NCBI GenBank assembly: GCA_020744425.1
Contig: JAGMUV010000005.1
Coordinates: 868,001-932,000, forward strand
Direction of reading: 5' to 3'
DNA from: Dactylonectria macrodidyma
Taxonomy: Eukaryota > Ascomycota > Sordariomycetes > Hypocreales > Nectriaceae
DNA length: 64,000 bases
Below the pieces are notes generated by a model that was given only the letters and a program-made list of their open reading frames with translations, was not told the origin of the DNA and searched no databases. Of this stretch, positions 33,496-44,542 are shown one piece after another (the first letter of the stretch is position 1; each line of letters starts with the position of its first letter). A program made the position numbers and the translations under genes.

Positions 33496-35175
33496 CGTGA
33501 CGAAGAGCTTTGATGAGAGAGGAAGCAAATAGAGGCAGCGGATGGAAGAAAAGATTGGTAACGGGGTTTGATGCTGCAGGTGAGAGCAATGGAGGAAGGG
33601 GGTGAAGAAGGAAGGAGGTGAAGAAGGTGAGAAGAGGAAGGAAGGAAAGAGAAAGGCAGGAGAAAGACAGGGTGGGACTAAAGAATTCGAAATGGCCTTG
33701 ATGCTATGCCTGAGGAAACTTGCAGGCACGTTATTGGCCGTGGCTTCGCCTCGTTTGGTTTCTTCGGGCTCTTTGCCAGCTGGCAACGGCCCGGCGACGA
33801 ACGAGGTTGGCTAAACGCGGTGTGAATGCAAAAGGTGAATTGTGAGTGAATCAAGGCCGGGGAAACAGGAAAGGGATGACATATGGCGTAGGGCTCGTTT
33901 GATCCTGGGCCTCACGAGGTCCTCGACCGGATTGAAGCTCTGAGTCAACTATTCCAACTCTGTCACGGAGAACAGCGCCTGCCGTTATTTGAGGCGAAAA
34001 ATGAATCACCAGTTATGATGTATGCTCGCCATTCTAGCCGATTCATGGAGTCTCTTCAGTATACATATCGGTGACACCTTTCACATGTAAACCTCCCTTT
34101 GTGCCCCAAACACATTAGAAACAGGGACCACAGCACACCAACTGAACAGTCAACCATAGTAAATTGCATAGCACATCGACATCGGAATCATGGAAGACCG
34201 CACGGAGACAGGTTACCACATACTCGGATGACCATATACAACCTCGAGTGTCCAAGGTGCCGGTCAACATTTTCAACGGCAGATCGTGCCTCCGCTACCA
34301 TAGAAGGGTCAAGGTCAGTGACCCTAAGCAGCCTAAAGATTAAATCTCCAAGTCCTCTAACACCACCGCCAACTCAAGACCCGGCCAAGGAGTTTGATCT
34401 AACAATAAAAAATGAGGTAGTTCATATTGGTACCTCATCTCCATTGTTGACCAGAGAGCATGTAGAGATCCGTGTCTACCATGCAAGCGAGTGGTGAACC
34501 TAGAACCTTTCACCCGTTTGGAGCTTAGGCTTTTCAAACAACATACTCGCAAACACGAATGCTGACGCGGTCCTGCCAACAGCATTCTGAACTTGCTAAC
34601 CATGCAGAGAGCATCAGATGATGTCACGATCCAACAACAGCATGGTTTTATTTTCCCTTCGCACCTTTGAAGTTTCGACGATGGCTAAAGAGATTTTCTA
34701 CTATTTTCTGTGGTTTTGTAATCCCCTTATATTTTTGCTTAGAGCCCTGGATATGGGTGTCTTTTTGCAGCGTGCCTCCAGCATGTCGAATTGAATAGAT
34801 TGATGACTCGTTTGAATCCCTTTGCATGAGCCCAGTCTCTTGTTCGACTTTTAATCAGTGCATCCTCTAATTTCTTTGACCGGCTATTCATCCTTAAGGC
34901 AGATCCGTTCATGCTCCATCCCATCGCCAACTCTTCCTAGCCCACCATCAACGTATCGGTCATCGCGAAAAGACCTCTCGGCTGAACCTCTACAGTAGCC
35001 ATTTTTTGCAAGAGTCTTAGTTCTATGCATTCTCTCCGAATTTTCGCATGTATCGGCTGGGTCATTTAGAGATTTCTGTGTTCAAGTTCCCCCTAAGCTA
35101 ACGCCCATCTTCCAACTCTCCTGAACAACGCCGTATAGCTGCCAATGGTGACGAGAAGATGCACACAAAAGACGC
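33496..35175. other. Intergenic region
   Basis: 1.7 kb. Purine-rich (ggaagg/gaagaag) up to about 33680 next to the hypothetical gene start, then AT-rich. Only short unsupported frames, the largest on plus ending at 34497. No RNA gene seen. Confidence 0.4.
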
Positions 35176-36137
35176 TCAAATCAAGTCGTCGTCTCTTCTG
35201 TTTGTAATCCTAGACTCCGTGTTCACTCCCCCATAACTCCGTGATCCATTCTCTCGCTGCCGGCCATGTTCCTCATCACCAGCAGAGCCATCCGTCAGCA
35301 GCGAGCGGCTGCTCTCGCGGCCAGCCTGTTCACGGCGGCGACGCAGAGCAAAGAGCCAGCGAGGTAGACCCCATTTCATCACGAGAAGACCAATGATCTT
35401 GGGTCGTCCAATATTAGCCATTTTTGCTTCCGGTGGTCAGTGTGATGGTGTGTAGTGTAGCATCTCATACCTGCATCAGTCCTACGCCCGACACTGCTGC
35501 AACGTCTGCCCCCGACATGGCCTGCGTGGCACTCTTCCAAGGCGCACGGCAAGCAATAGTCCTACCGTATGTCTCAGCGCATGAGCTCGCGCTCATTCCG
35601 GGGAAGGGATACGCGCGATCCTTGACCGAGTTGAGCCCGCAGCAGTTGAAGGCATCCTGGATCGCACGGATGCCGGCGGCGTCGTGCGCGCGAAACATTG
35701 CCATCCACTTTGTGTCTAGCTTGCAGTCCAAGACCTGCGACGCCGGTACGTCAGAGAACAGCAGCGTCATCAAAATCGTCGTCCCGAGCGCCTGGAGCGT
35801 CTGCAGTACCACAGGCGTGAGCTCAGCGAGACGGCCTGACGACGCGGAGCGCGCGAGGCGCGGGTAGAAGTAGGTGTTAAACAGAGCCCCAATGGGTAGA
35901 ATAATGGCTAGGATTGAGGCTGTGTGTGATATTGGGAGGGAGAGAGATGTGCTGTGAACGCGAACGACGCTGGACCGGTGTTAGTGTGGAGGGACAGACA
36001 TGCAGGAAGCGAGGAGCGACACTTACACAGCAACCGCAACGATTGCGACGCTGACCTGGGATATCAGTTAGCTTTATATTCAGTGGTCGCTTCTTTGGTC
36101 GACTCACCAGCAAGTAGACAAAAGCTAGATTGATCAT
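35176..36137 (-). CDS. Tetraspanin
   Basis: Four exons: 36137-36108 (30 nt), 36055-36027 (29 nt), 35969-35471 and 35397-35176, giving 259 aa. Each join keeps frame; acceptors follow ctaac- or ctaat-like branch points. The chain starts in a membrane helix (MINLAFVYLLVSVAIVAVAVVV). Helix 2 (ILAIILPIGALFNTYFYPR) and helix 3 (LQTLQALGTTILMTLLF) follow. The large extracellular loop carries the tetraspanin CCG motif (FNCCGLNS) and further cysteines (SSCAET, IACRAP). The fourth helix is created by the last splice (VGLMQ joined to IIGLLVMKW). The cytosolic tail is basic and then polar. Tetraspanins organise membrane microdomains; in fungi one member is needed for appressorium function. Which subgroup this is remains open. 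Confidence 0.82.
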
Positions 36138-36572
36138 TGTGTCTAGGCGAGTATTGAGCAGGGTTAAGAGACGTGGCGATGGTGGCAAAGAGGTAACAAG
36201 ACAGAAATAAAGACGAAATAGATGAAGTAATGAACAAGAGGGCGACTCTCTCGCTCTTAAATAGCGGTCTAAGCATGGTCGGCTGCGTCAATGGCACCTC
36301 AGGCTGGCATTGGAGCGTCTCGATTCGTTGGTCCATTTGTGTACACTTTTGATGCTGCTGTGGGAGGCCCACCAACACGATACATGGCGGCGCGACCCTC
36401 GAGAGGCCCATCAGGCTACGACAAAGAGCCCTGTATCATTGGCCGCACAACATGGTAGCGCCATGCAATATCTTGCCTTGTTTGCCTTGTTAGGCTCAGT
36501 AGGCAAGTGCCTTATGCTTGGGGGCGAATGGCTTCCTAGGCAGTTGGTGCCAATGCGATATCCTCTACCGAT
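36138..36572. other. Upstream region of the tetraspanin gene
   Basis: 435 bp between the tetraspanin ATG and the MITE. It holds the tetraspanin leader and probably its promoter. No gene seen. Confidence 0.45.
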
Positions 36573-36574
36573 TA

Positions 36575-36830
36575 TCCCTTAGACCGTGGTAAGGCAACAC
36601 TTACGCTAGTAGCAGGGATTCAAACCAAATAAAAAAGAGAGTATAACAAGGTACATGCAATCCCACCTATTTTATATGGTGCTAGAAGTCGCAACTCTTA
36701 GGGATCTACATCATGGTACATATCCTGTTCTGTAGCCACCTAGCTTTTTGAAGTCAACCAGCGTACCGTTGATCTCCCGGGCCTCTATGGGGACTATGGG
36801 TCAAGTGTTGCCTTACCACGGTCTAAGGGA
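36575..36830. mobile_element. MITE with 28-bp perfect terminal inverted repeats and TA duplication
   Basis: The ends 36575-36602 and 36803-36830 are exact reverse complements over 28 bp (outer part tcccttagaccgtggtaagg). The element is 256 bp, is flanked on both sides by TA (36573-36574 and 36831-36832), and has no open frame of note. TA duplication and small size fit a non-autonomous Tc1/mariner-type element. Within the repeat, cctta and taagg form a further small palindrome. Perfect ends imply recent activity. It sits 438 bp upstream of the tetraspanin start and 535 bp past the HSF1 stop. Confidence 0.88.
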
Positions 36831-37365
36831 TACCAGCCGTAAAGTCAACAAGTCCGAGCATCCACGACAGCGGCAGAGCAAGGAACCATCTCACTCTAAG
36901 CAATCCAAATAAATTGCATTTATCTCTGGCAATATGACAGCAACCCTTCCATTTCAAAATACAAACACCGCTCCGCAAAGTCTATCAGAACCCCGGTACC
37001 CATGTCCAGGGACAGAAAATGCACTTCCGCTCCCTATGTTCATTTGGACCCTCCAGCCAGACCGTTCGGCCGTTTTTGTTTACTTTCCATCGTTCCCTCA
37101 CCCCCCATGATTCCATCACGGCCCAGGGCGCATCGTGAAAATTTCCATATGCTCGCGCGTGTAAACGTGAAGGTATGTGTGAAACGGACGGACCAAAAAG
37201 AAAAGGTGAGAAAAAACCGCTCAGCCGTCCGCCAAGTCAGGATTAAAGATGTATATCGCTGCGTAAAACCTCAAAATAGCCTATTCAATTCGGCGATGCG
37301 GAAGTGACAGGAGTCTCTTCCCGCAGCTCCGACATAACGATGGCGCTGCCTCCAACCTGGCGACT
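36831..37365. other. Intergenic region downstream of HSF1
   Basis: 535 bp between the MITE and the HSF1 stop codon, probably HSF1 3' untranslated region. No gene seen. Confidence 0.45.
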
Positions 37366-39663
37366 TCAGCCCACACGCTGTCGCTTAATACCGCGATCAG
37401 GACTGCCATCATACCCCAGGTCGCCACGGGGAATCTCCTCGGTCCCAGCAGGGCTCGGGGTGTTGTTGGTACCGCCTCCCCCAAGATCTCGATGAGGCTT
37501 TAGCGAGTTGTTGTTGTTGGTGTTGTTGTTCGGGTCAGGGTCAAGAGTAAAGTTAAAGTCATTGCCATCCCCACCGAAGTGGCTGTCGTTGAGGAACGCG
37601 TTGCTGTCGAAATACTGATCGAGGTCCACCGGCGGAGGATCAAAGTACTCCGTGTGGTCACTTAGACCTGGGATGTGCCCAGAGGGGCTGAGAGGCCCGA
37701 GTAATGAGCCCAGCTCGCTAATTTTAGCATCCTGCTCGCTTTGCAAGCGTTGGAGCTGGTCCAAGTCGACCTGGTTCGAGCCGATCTGGTGCAAAGATGG
37801 CGGGGCCATGGGAGATTGCATGATAGGCGAAAGCGACGGGGCAACGTTGTTTTCCATCGGGGCCGGAGAGACTGATGTTGAGGGCATGGGCGGCAGGTCC
37901 ATAGAGGGGTTAGAGGTGGCCGGGATAGGTCTGGAGGATGAAGCCGACGACGTCTGGCCAGCCATGAAGTTGACCAGTTTACTTCTCTGGTCGTTGTTCA
38001 GGGTGTTGGGCGCGTTGGCAACAAGCTCGGCAGCCTCAGGGAGGTCCATTCCGTGAGAGTTAGTCGCGTTATGTTCGTTGATGAGGTTCATCATTCGCTC
38101 GTGAGGGTTCGCCTCCAACTCCTGGCGCAGGCTAGGAGAAGTGGTGTCCGTGGGCGATCCCTCCACAAGTTCTGTGACATGGCCCATCTCCGGGTTGTGG
38201 TGATTGGCGGGTTGATACGAGCTGCTGCCCACAGACGGTGCCCTCATTGATGGAGATTGGGTTTGAGGGCGACTGTTTTGGTTGGGGATGGGCGGGAGCA
38301 ATCCACGCGCCTTTTTGTGGGGAGTCCCAAACGACGCTGTATTCGGGTCCATCTGAGATTGGATGAAGTCTCCTAAGTCGATGACGCTGCTATGCTGAGC
38401 AGACTGCTGTCCCTGGTTGGAGATCATGCTCGAAATGATGTCACTAACGTTCTGCGTATTCCCTTGATCTTCCAGCGTCTTCCTGAAGACATTGGCGAGG
38501 AAGTTGAGGATGGCATTGATGGAGTTTTGATGTCGGTCGTGCTGGTTCTGGAACATGACCGCCTGGCTGTATAAGTCGTTGTTGTTCCGCTGCAGACGAT
38601 TGATCGCATCGAGAATCAGTTTTTGTTGGCCCCGAACCTTATTCAGTTCCTCTCGAATGACTACCATCTCCTTCTTCGGCATAGGCTGGGAATCAGCAGC
38701 AGGTAGGGACCTCCCAGTGGGGATGTTGGAAGAGCCCAGCCCTTGACCGAGCCCTTCCTCGGGTCCGACTTCTTCCTCACTGTCATTGTCCCCTTCACCA
38801 TTTTTGTTGCCCTTCTTGGCCTTGCTTCCACCCTTGGGCTTGTTGATCAACCACAGCAAGTTGGGGTGGCCCCGCCTAAAATACGGGTTGGAGTACTCGC
38901 TAGGACTCTTGTTTTTGCGTTCACTTGCTCGCATGGAGTTGTCAGACAGACCCACACGCTTGTGGAAGCCATACATGTTGAGCTGTCGCACAAATGAGGC
39001 ATAGTTGTTGTGTTTGAACAACTCTGGAATCAGAGTCTTGGCGAACTCATCTTCATCGAGAACGATGAAGGAGTCGCCTTTTTCCGACCATCTGATCAAG
39101 TCTTCGTTTTTCCGCTCCTCGAGAAAACTAGTTGTCGTTAGTGTGTGAATAACAGGACAGACCAGACCCGACATAGAAACTTACCTGCTAAGTTTCTGCA
39201 CAAAGGGGGGAATCTGTTTGCGCTTCGCTTGGGACTCTCTCTTGGCTTTGGAAGCCATCTCTTCCAGCATCTCAAGGTTTTCCTGCTCTGTCAGAGTTTC
39301 CGTGGGATTCTGTTGAAGAAGAGCGTTCTCCTCCCCAAAGTTGCCCCATGGATCGGCGGACGCATCGAAATTCGGACGTGGGTTGGTTGGCACGAGGGCT
39401 CGGTTCACCTGGCGCCGAGCGAGAGAATTACTTGGTGTCGGAACAGGTTGAGGATACTGCGGCTGGGTTGGGACCAGGCCGTACGAATTGCCGACATGCG
39501 CACCCCCATCGACAAAGCCGGTCCCGTCACCCATTCCGTTCCATCGCAGCATCTGGTCCCCCGCTCCAGCTCCAGACAGGTATGGTTGCTGCATTTGCTG
39601 CTGAATAGGCACCATCGGCGCCGCGCCAGGTGCTCCTCGTTTCCTGGGATTTGGTGCCGACAT
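37366..39663 (-). CDS. HSF1: Heat shock transcription factor
   Basis: Two exons: 39663-39185 and 39127-37366, giving 746 aa. The 57-bp intron (gtaagt to ctag, with ctaac branch point) falls at the start of the DNA-binding domain. Residues 151-259 form the HSF winged-helix domain (PPFVQKLSSFLEERKNEDLI, then HNNYASFVRQLNMYGFHK and NPYFRRGHPNLLWLI). The KPKGG linker and an acidic stretch follow. A heptad-type trimerisation coiled coil lies at about 314-374 (VIREELNKVRGQQKLILDAI). The rest is Pro/Asn/Ser-rich with a run of Asn near the C-terminus and ends in the basic RGIKRQRVG. HSF1 trimers bind nGAAn arrays and induce chaperone genes. The reading-frame ATG at 39663 is chosen. Confidence 0.94.
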
Positions 39664-41128
39664 GGGAGAGGTGGTGTAAAGGTCAAGGTTCGCGCTTGGT
39701 GGGAGCTGCAAGGTATGATTGAGAGTGGGTAATCGTTATCGGTGCCAGGTATTGCAGTGTCGTGATTTGCGGTTGCAATGAATTAGCTGCCTCGCAAATA
39801 TTCCGGCGTCAGCCTCAGGTTGGTCGCAAATTTCAACCAGCCAGGCGCAAAAAGTCGGGTCGGTGAGAGGGAGTTGCTGATGCTCCAGCAGTCGGTTTCG
39901 GAAAATGATTTCGGTCGCGTCGCCTATCGGAGATTTTGAGAAGTATCTAGTGACGTTTGGAGAGAATGAGGCTCGTTCACGGGTTCAAATAGCGCTCAAG
40001 AAACAGTATGGCGGGCGTTGTTGTCAAAAAGTCGGCAGCCTATCGGGTCGAACCGCGGGCGAGAGGCTGAAGAAGACTATGTTTGGCAGAGCACAGCGCG
40101 CCGTGGGACCTGGAGAAAGGAAGACCAAGATGAAAGAAGATTGTCGGTGCAATAAAGCGACAGCGGAGAGGGCTGCTATGTATGTCTTGTCGAAACAAGC
40201 GCCGCAGACTCGGCGATGCGTGGACGCAGCCCAATCGGCTGGTGGTGCGCGAACAGCTCAGCGCGCTCGGCGTGCTCGGCGTGCTAGGAAGGCTGAATTC
40301 AGGCTGCCTGGACAAGTTTCGATCGGGTGTTGAAAAATCAGTCGTCGGAAAAGTAGCCCATTCTGCTGTGCAGGAGAAGGCGGATGATGCGATGCGCGAG
40401 CCAAAGGTCACAGGAGTTGGCGGCGCCGTTGAAATCGGGTCGATATGGGTGATGGTGGACTTGGAGTTTGGCGGTCGCAGAGGCTGGAGAGGATCCGCCT
40501 CAAGCATTTGAGGCGGACGGCGATCAATTGTCAAATCCTGACTGGCCAATCAGGACGCCGGTTGACAGACGAAACCGGGGTTTGTTCCACGTGACGATAA
40601 GATAGCGTCTTTGCGCCATCGTTATCGCCAATTAGTTGGAGAGGCCCTGACTCGCCGCATATTGACGAGTGCCAAAAGTACTGGCGAACTCAAGGCGAAC
40701 CTCACTGTTGCTACGTAGTACTGCCTCGTACTAACAAGGAAGACTCATTTCTTCCTTAGGCTTACAGATGCTCATTTTTAAGCCAAGCACAAAGCGACTC
40801 TTCTTTGACAAAGGTAATATGCGTGTTATTGTTCAACAAAGCCCATTGTGCAAAGTCAAGAGTACGTCATGCATATTGTATCGTCAGTCTGAACCTGAAG
40901 TGGGTCGGACAACGTCACTCTGAGTTATAAGACAGGTTAGACTACCTTACTGGAGCGTCCTGTCTACCGGGTCTCATCGTCTGCGTCTGGGCAATGGAAT
41001 GAGTCGACACCATGCCGAGGACTCACTACTTCTTCTCATTCTCATGTCTCCATCCACAAGGACCGGACAACGTTATACAGTCATATATACAAACAATCGC
41101 CAAGCAAACAAGCAAGTCAAAGCCGGTC
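39664..41128. other. Intergenic region between HSF1 start and CWC27 stop
   Basis: 1.5 kb. A 155-codon minus-strand frame (40040-40507) and overlapping plus-strand frames are present but lack recognisable features; the minus one is Ser/Pro/Arg-rich. A CACGTG motif followed by GATAAG lies near 40590-40602. A small gcgtgctcg repeat sits near 40265-40285. Confidence 0.4.
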
Positions 41129-42760
41129 TTATTTTGCGCCTCTTCCTGCAAGTGATGCGGCTCGAGCCATCTGCGCATTCTTCGCCTGGTCTCGGGCTTG
41201 GTCCCATGCTCTTCCCGACTTGCCTTGCCGCGCATCCCTTTCTGCACGCTTCTCCTCCTTAAGAGTCCGCGCCTTCTCGCGCGGGTCAATGACCACCAAT
41301 TCATCTTCGCCCTTTTTTCTATTCATGAGGTCCTTGCCCAATTTATCCGCTGCGAAGCTAAGGGAGTGTGACATCCATCCCTCGTCATCGCTCTCTTCGT
41401 TTGCTTGTTTGTCCCATGAAGTGCAGCTCTGGCAGTTTGCGATAAAGTGCAAATCGCAGAGGGCAGCTTCATCATCTGCGCCTTGAGCGCCGTCTTGACC
41501 CTCCTCTTCCTGGCGTGCCGAGGTCGCGGTTTCTTTTTTCGGGGGTGCCTTTTCCAGCTTCGCTTGGAAGGCCTTCAACATGCGAAGCGTCTTCTGCTCA
41601 TCGCTAGCTGTGGCATTGTTGGTGCCAGGTCGCCTTTTGCGCGCCTTCATCGATGTTTCGGGAATCATTGACTCCAAAGCTGTCTTCTTTTTCTCTTCAA
41701 CCGGCTGCTCGCTGTGGACCGTCCGCCTCATCGAGGCTTTTAGTGCCGCAATCTCTTCGTTGGCTCGTTCCAGCGCGGTCTTCTTCGGTGCTTCCGGTTC
41801 GGGTGACGGCTCTTCTTCGTATCGACGAGCCGGGCTGCGTGTCTTCTCTGGTTCAGATTGCCGTGTCGGCCTCCGTTCATCCCGGGCCTCTTTAGGCTCT
41901 GGGGTCACACTCTTTGGACGGGGTTCGTCCTTCTTGCTCTTCTTTGGTTTCACGCGTTTTTCCTTTGGTTGCGCATCCTCCCCCGGGTCTTCCATTACAA
42001 GCCTCGTGTCGAACTTGGCCTTCTTGAATACGGGCACGTCCTCGTCACCTTCTTCATCTCCAAAGCTCAATAGTTGTTTTCCCTTTCTCTTCTTCTTCTT
42101 GTCTTTTGCTATGGACACTTTGTTGGGTGCTTGCGCGGCGACTCGGGTCCGCTTCTTCATGTCCTCGAACGGATTAACCAAAATCTCGATCCTCTCAATC
42201 TTGACCGTGTATGTCGGTCGCTCCGTCGCGCCATCGACCTCAGATTCGCCAATCTTTGCCAAGTTGTAGATTGTGTCACCTGCAATGCGACCAAACATTG
42301 TGTTCTTGCCGTTCAGCTCCTCCGTCTTGTCGAGGGTGAAGAAGAATTGACTACCATTTGTATTCGGGCGCGACTCGTTGGCCATTCCCAGCAGGCCGCG
42401 GCGATTGAACTTGAGTCGCGAATGGAACTCGTCCTTGAAGTTGATTCCCGTCGGCCCTGCATTTTTTCCCAAACGCTGGTCCATAGGCCATGGATCCAGG
42501 TCGCCGCTGAAGGCCCCTCCATCGTAGATAGACTCTCCGCCGTTGCCAGTCGCAGTAGGATCACCACCCTGTAGGATGAATCCAGGGACTAGCCGGTGAA
42601 ATATTGTGTTATCGTAGTAGCCATCGAGAGCTAATTGCAAGAAATTTCGGCAGGTCAATGGGGTCTGCTTCGCAAAGAGTTCGACCGAGAGTTCGCCTGA
42701 TGTGGTGTGGAGGATTGCGGACGCCGTCGGCTGAGGTTCGAGATTATAAATCGCGGACAT
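41129..42760 (-). CDS. CWC27: Spliceosome-associated cyclophilin Cwc27
   Basis: Single exon, 543 aa. Residues 14-190 form a cyclophilin domain (TTSGELSVELFAKQTPLTCRNF, then FHRLVPGFILQGGDPT, NTNGSQFFFTLD, NTMFGRI). The catalytic Arg is present (R56). The Trp of cyclophilin A (WLDGKHVVFG) is replaced in EELNGKNTMFG by a Glu-type residue, the substitution reported for Cwc27 proteins that lack isomerase activity. The C-terminal 350 residues are Lys/Glu-rich and helical, with RANEEIAALKASMRR, a Cys/His cluster (CDLHFIANCQSC) and a charged end, matching the long tail of Cwc27. It is a component of activated spliceosomes that pairs with Cwc22 and eIF4A3-side factors. An in-frame ATG at 42817 would add 19 residues. 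Confidence 0.92.
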   Translation of the reverse strand: MSAIYNLEPQPTASAILHTTSGELSVELFAKQTPLTCRNFLQLALDGYYDNTIFHRLVPGFILQGGDPTATGNGGESIYDGGAFSGDLDPWPMDQRLGKNAGPTGINFKDEFHSRLKFNRRGLLGMANESRPNTNGSQFFFTLDKTEELNGKNTMFGRIAGDTIYNLAKIGESEVDGATERPTYTVKIERIEILVNPFEDMKKRTRVAAQAPNKVSIAKDKKKKRKGKQLLSFGDEEGDEDVPVFKKAKFDTRLVMEDPGEDAQPKEKRVKPKKSKKDEPRPKSVTPEPKEARDERRPTRQSEPEKTRSPARRYEEEPSPEPEAPKKTALERANEEIAALKASMRRTVHSEQPVEEKKKTALESMIPETSMKARKRRPGTNNATASDEQKTLRMLKAFQAKLEKAPPKKETATSARQEEEGQDGAQGADDEAALCDLHFIANCQSCTSWDKQANEESDDEGWMSHSLSFAADKLGKDLMNRKKGEDELVVIDPREKARTLKEEKRAERDARQGKSGRAWDQARDQAKNAQMARAASLAGRGAK

Positions 42761-44048
42761 CTTGAGATGCGTAAATCGTGGGTTTTTGGTGTCTTGGCCC
42801 TCGCGTGCGATAGACACTCAGAAGCGCTTCGTCGCAGGGAGTGTTGTTTGATGAATCAAGGTGACAAGGCTGAAGCTTGACGGGGCTCAAAAGATTACCC
42901 ACTGTTATCGATAAGATAGTGCTTTCAGCCACACAACATTGTGGTTGGGAACTTACCCTATAGTCAGGGTGGTTCTCGAAATGCTAGCGATTCATCAACG
43001 CGCCTTTCCATCGACGTAGCTTAGTGAGCTCTGGTAGGGTAGGATTGTATGTAATAAATTATCAGTGAACCCTCTGATAATTTGCTACTCAAGTATTAAT
43101 TTTCTTAGTAATGTGGTTCGCGGCGTGGGCTAATTACAGAGACTTTGCAGCCATGCAATTCGGTTGACAGCCCGCCGACGGGCATGTACATCATGAGCAA
43201 CGCATCAAGCTCGACTTTGAGTTTGGACATATTTGTATAAATCTGGTGGTCAGATCCTGTATGCAATGATGCAAGTTGTGGAATATTTCTTACTAAACTC
43301 CCCTGAGAACGTCAAACTAGATAACAATCTAGTGCGCTTATCAGTCGACAGAGTCTATGGACTAGTCGGACGCGGGGAACATGACTTTCCGTTTTTTTGT
43401 AGAACAGCAATGAAATGATTATGGTCAACTTATTACACCTAATAAACCGCCAAGCATGTGGCGTGTGAAACACGCCGGAGCACCCACTCTAAGTCAAGAC
43501 ACCATGGAAGGTGGCATTGCTCAACGCAAAGCCATTGCGGAAGAATTCGACTATGACCGCTTGTAATTCGCCAACAAAAGGATTTCAATGCGATTCTACC
43601 AGGAGGCAGACATTGTCCCCACGAAATACTACGTCGCCGACCAGCGGCTTGAGGTGTCGTAACTCAGATGCTCAAACCATTGAAGGTGCTCAGTGGGATT
43701 CAAAACATCCCAATCCTCCTTCCGAGCCTTCAGGATCATCTTCAACTATCTTCGAAACAAGACTATAATGACAGTTCTGTCAGATTGCGGAGACTTGTGG
43801 GGTTTCGATAGTGCACCTTCACTCGGTTCTCGCGCGAACTCACTCTATAGCTATTTCCAAGGTAAAAATAACTGACTGGTTGGAATATAAAAGACAGCTT
43901 CACCTCCTGAATAAAGGAGGCTTCTCTTGTCTATCTCTACAAGCGGTTTACATCCCTCAAAGCCCCGACTTCCTTAACTACATCTCCTACGACATCATTG
44001 CTCCAATAACACCCGGCAATTTGTCTCAAGGGCTCCCAAAAATCCAAA
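42761..44048. other. Intergenic region, AT-rich
   Basis: 1.3 kb between divergent CWC27 and the small secreted-protein gene. AT-rich around 43030-43120. No supported gene. A TATA box near its right end is listed separately. Confidence 0.4.
43886..43893 (+). promoter_or_regulatory. TATA box of the small secreted-protein gene
   Basis: The consensus TATAAAAG lies 156 bp upstream of the ATG at 44049. This fits the TATA-containing, inducible type of promoter often found for secreted fungal proteins. No experimental start site is known. Confidence 0.5.
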
Positions 44049-44542
44049 ATGCGATTCACCTCTGTCCTTCCCTTGAATTTCTTGGCCTCTCTGCCATTGC
44101 TTGCCAATGCCGTGCCTGTCGAACCAACTGATGTCGAAGGCAGACATCTCGACAAACGCCGTGGCCAGATTCCCGCCAACCTCGACACGACGGCTTGCAT
44201 GTTCTACTCCAACGCAATCGGAGTATGGACGTACGAAGCTCGCATTAGAACCCTCGACAACCCGGACTCTGTCTGTGAAAACCTCAGCCAAAACACCGGC
44301 GAGACCGTCTACTGCAACGCCCGATTCGACGAATCTTGCAAAAGAGTTGACAGCCTTGAGGGTGCCGTTGCACAGACATCAATGATCCTCAGGTTACCCA
44401 TTGGAAATTTCAGGTCATGAATCAATGCACCTATGACGCCGTCAGCGGTATCATCGCCGATGCTGTTGGACACGACAGCACCGAATGCTTGATCTCCTTC
44501 AACGGTGATTGGCCTGAAGGCACCCCAAACAAGGGATGGTAA
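44049..44542 (+). CDS. Small cysteine-rich secreted protein
   Basis: The best model has two exons, 44049-44345 and 44393-44542, giving 148 aa. A signal peptide covers residues 1-21 (FLASLPLLANA). A short pro-region ends in a dibasic site (LDKRRG, 35-38 processing) suitable for Kex2. Six cysteines follow (C50, C76, C89, C97, C111, C131), enough for three disulfides. The second half (QVMNQCTYDAVSGIIADA, GHDSTECLISF, NKGW end) is clearly protein-like and lies in another frame than the first half, so an intron is required. The donor chosen (gttgac) is weak; a donor at gttgca (44367) would give a very short intron. No family recognised; size and cysteines resemble secreted effector-type proteins. 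Confidence 0.6.

Noticed and set aside
33496..33786. 97-residue N-terminal extension of the hypothetical gene
   Set aside because: It encodes Pro/Ser/Phe-rich sequence from a purine/pyrimidine-skewed leader, and the ATG at 33495 starts the ordered polar N-terminus.
40040..40507. 155-codon minus-strand frame
   Set aside because: Ser/Pro/Arg-rich without motifs, overlapped by plus-strand frames of similar length; no support for coding.
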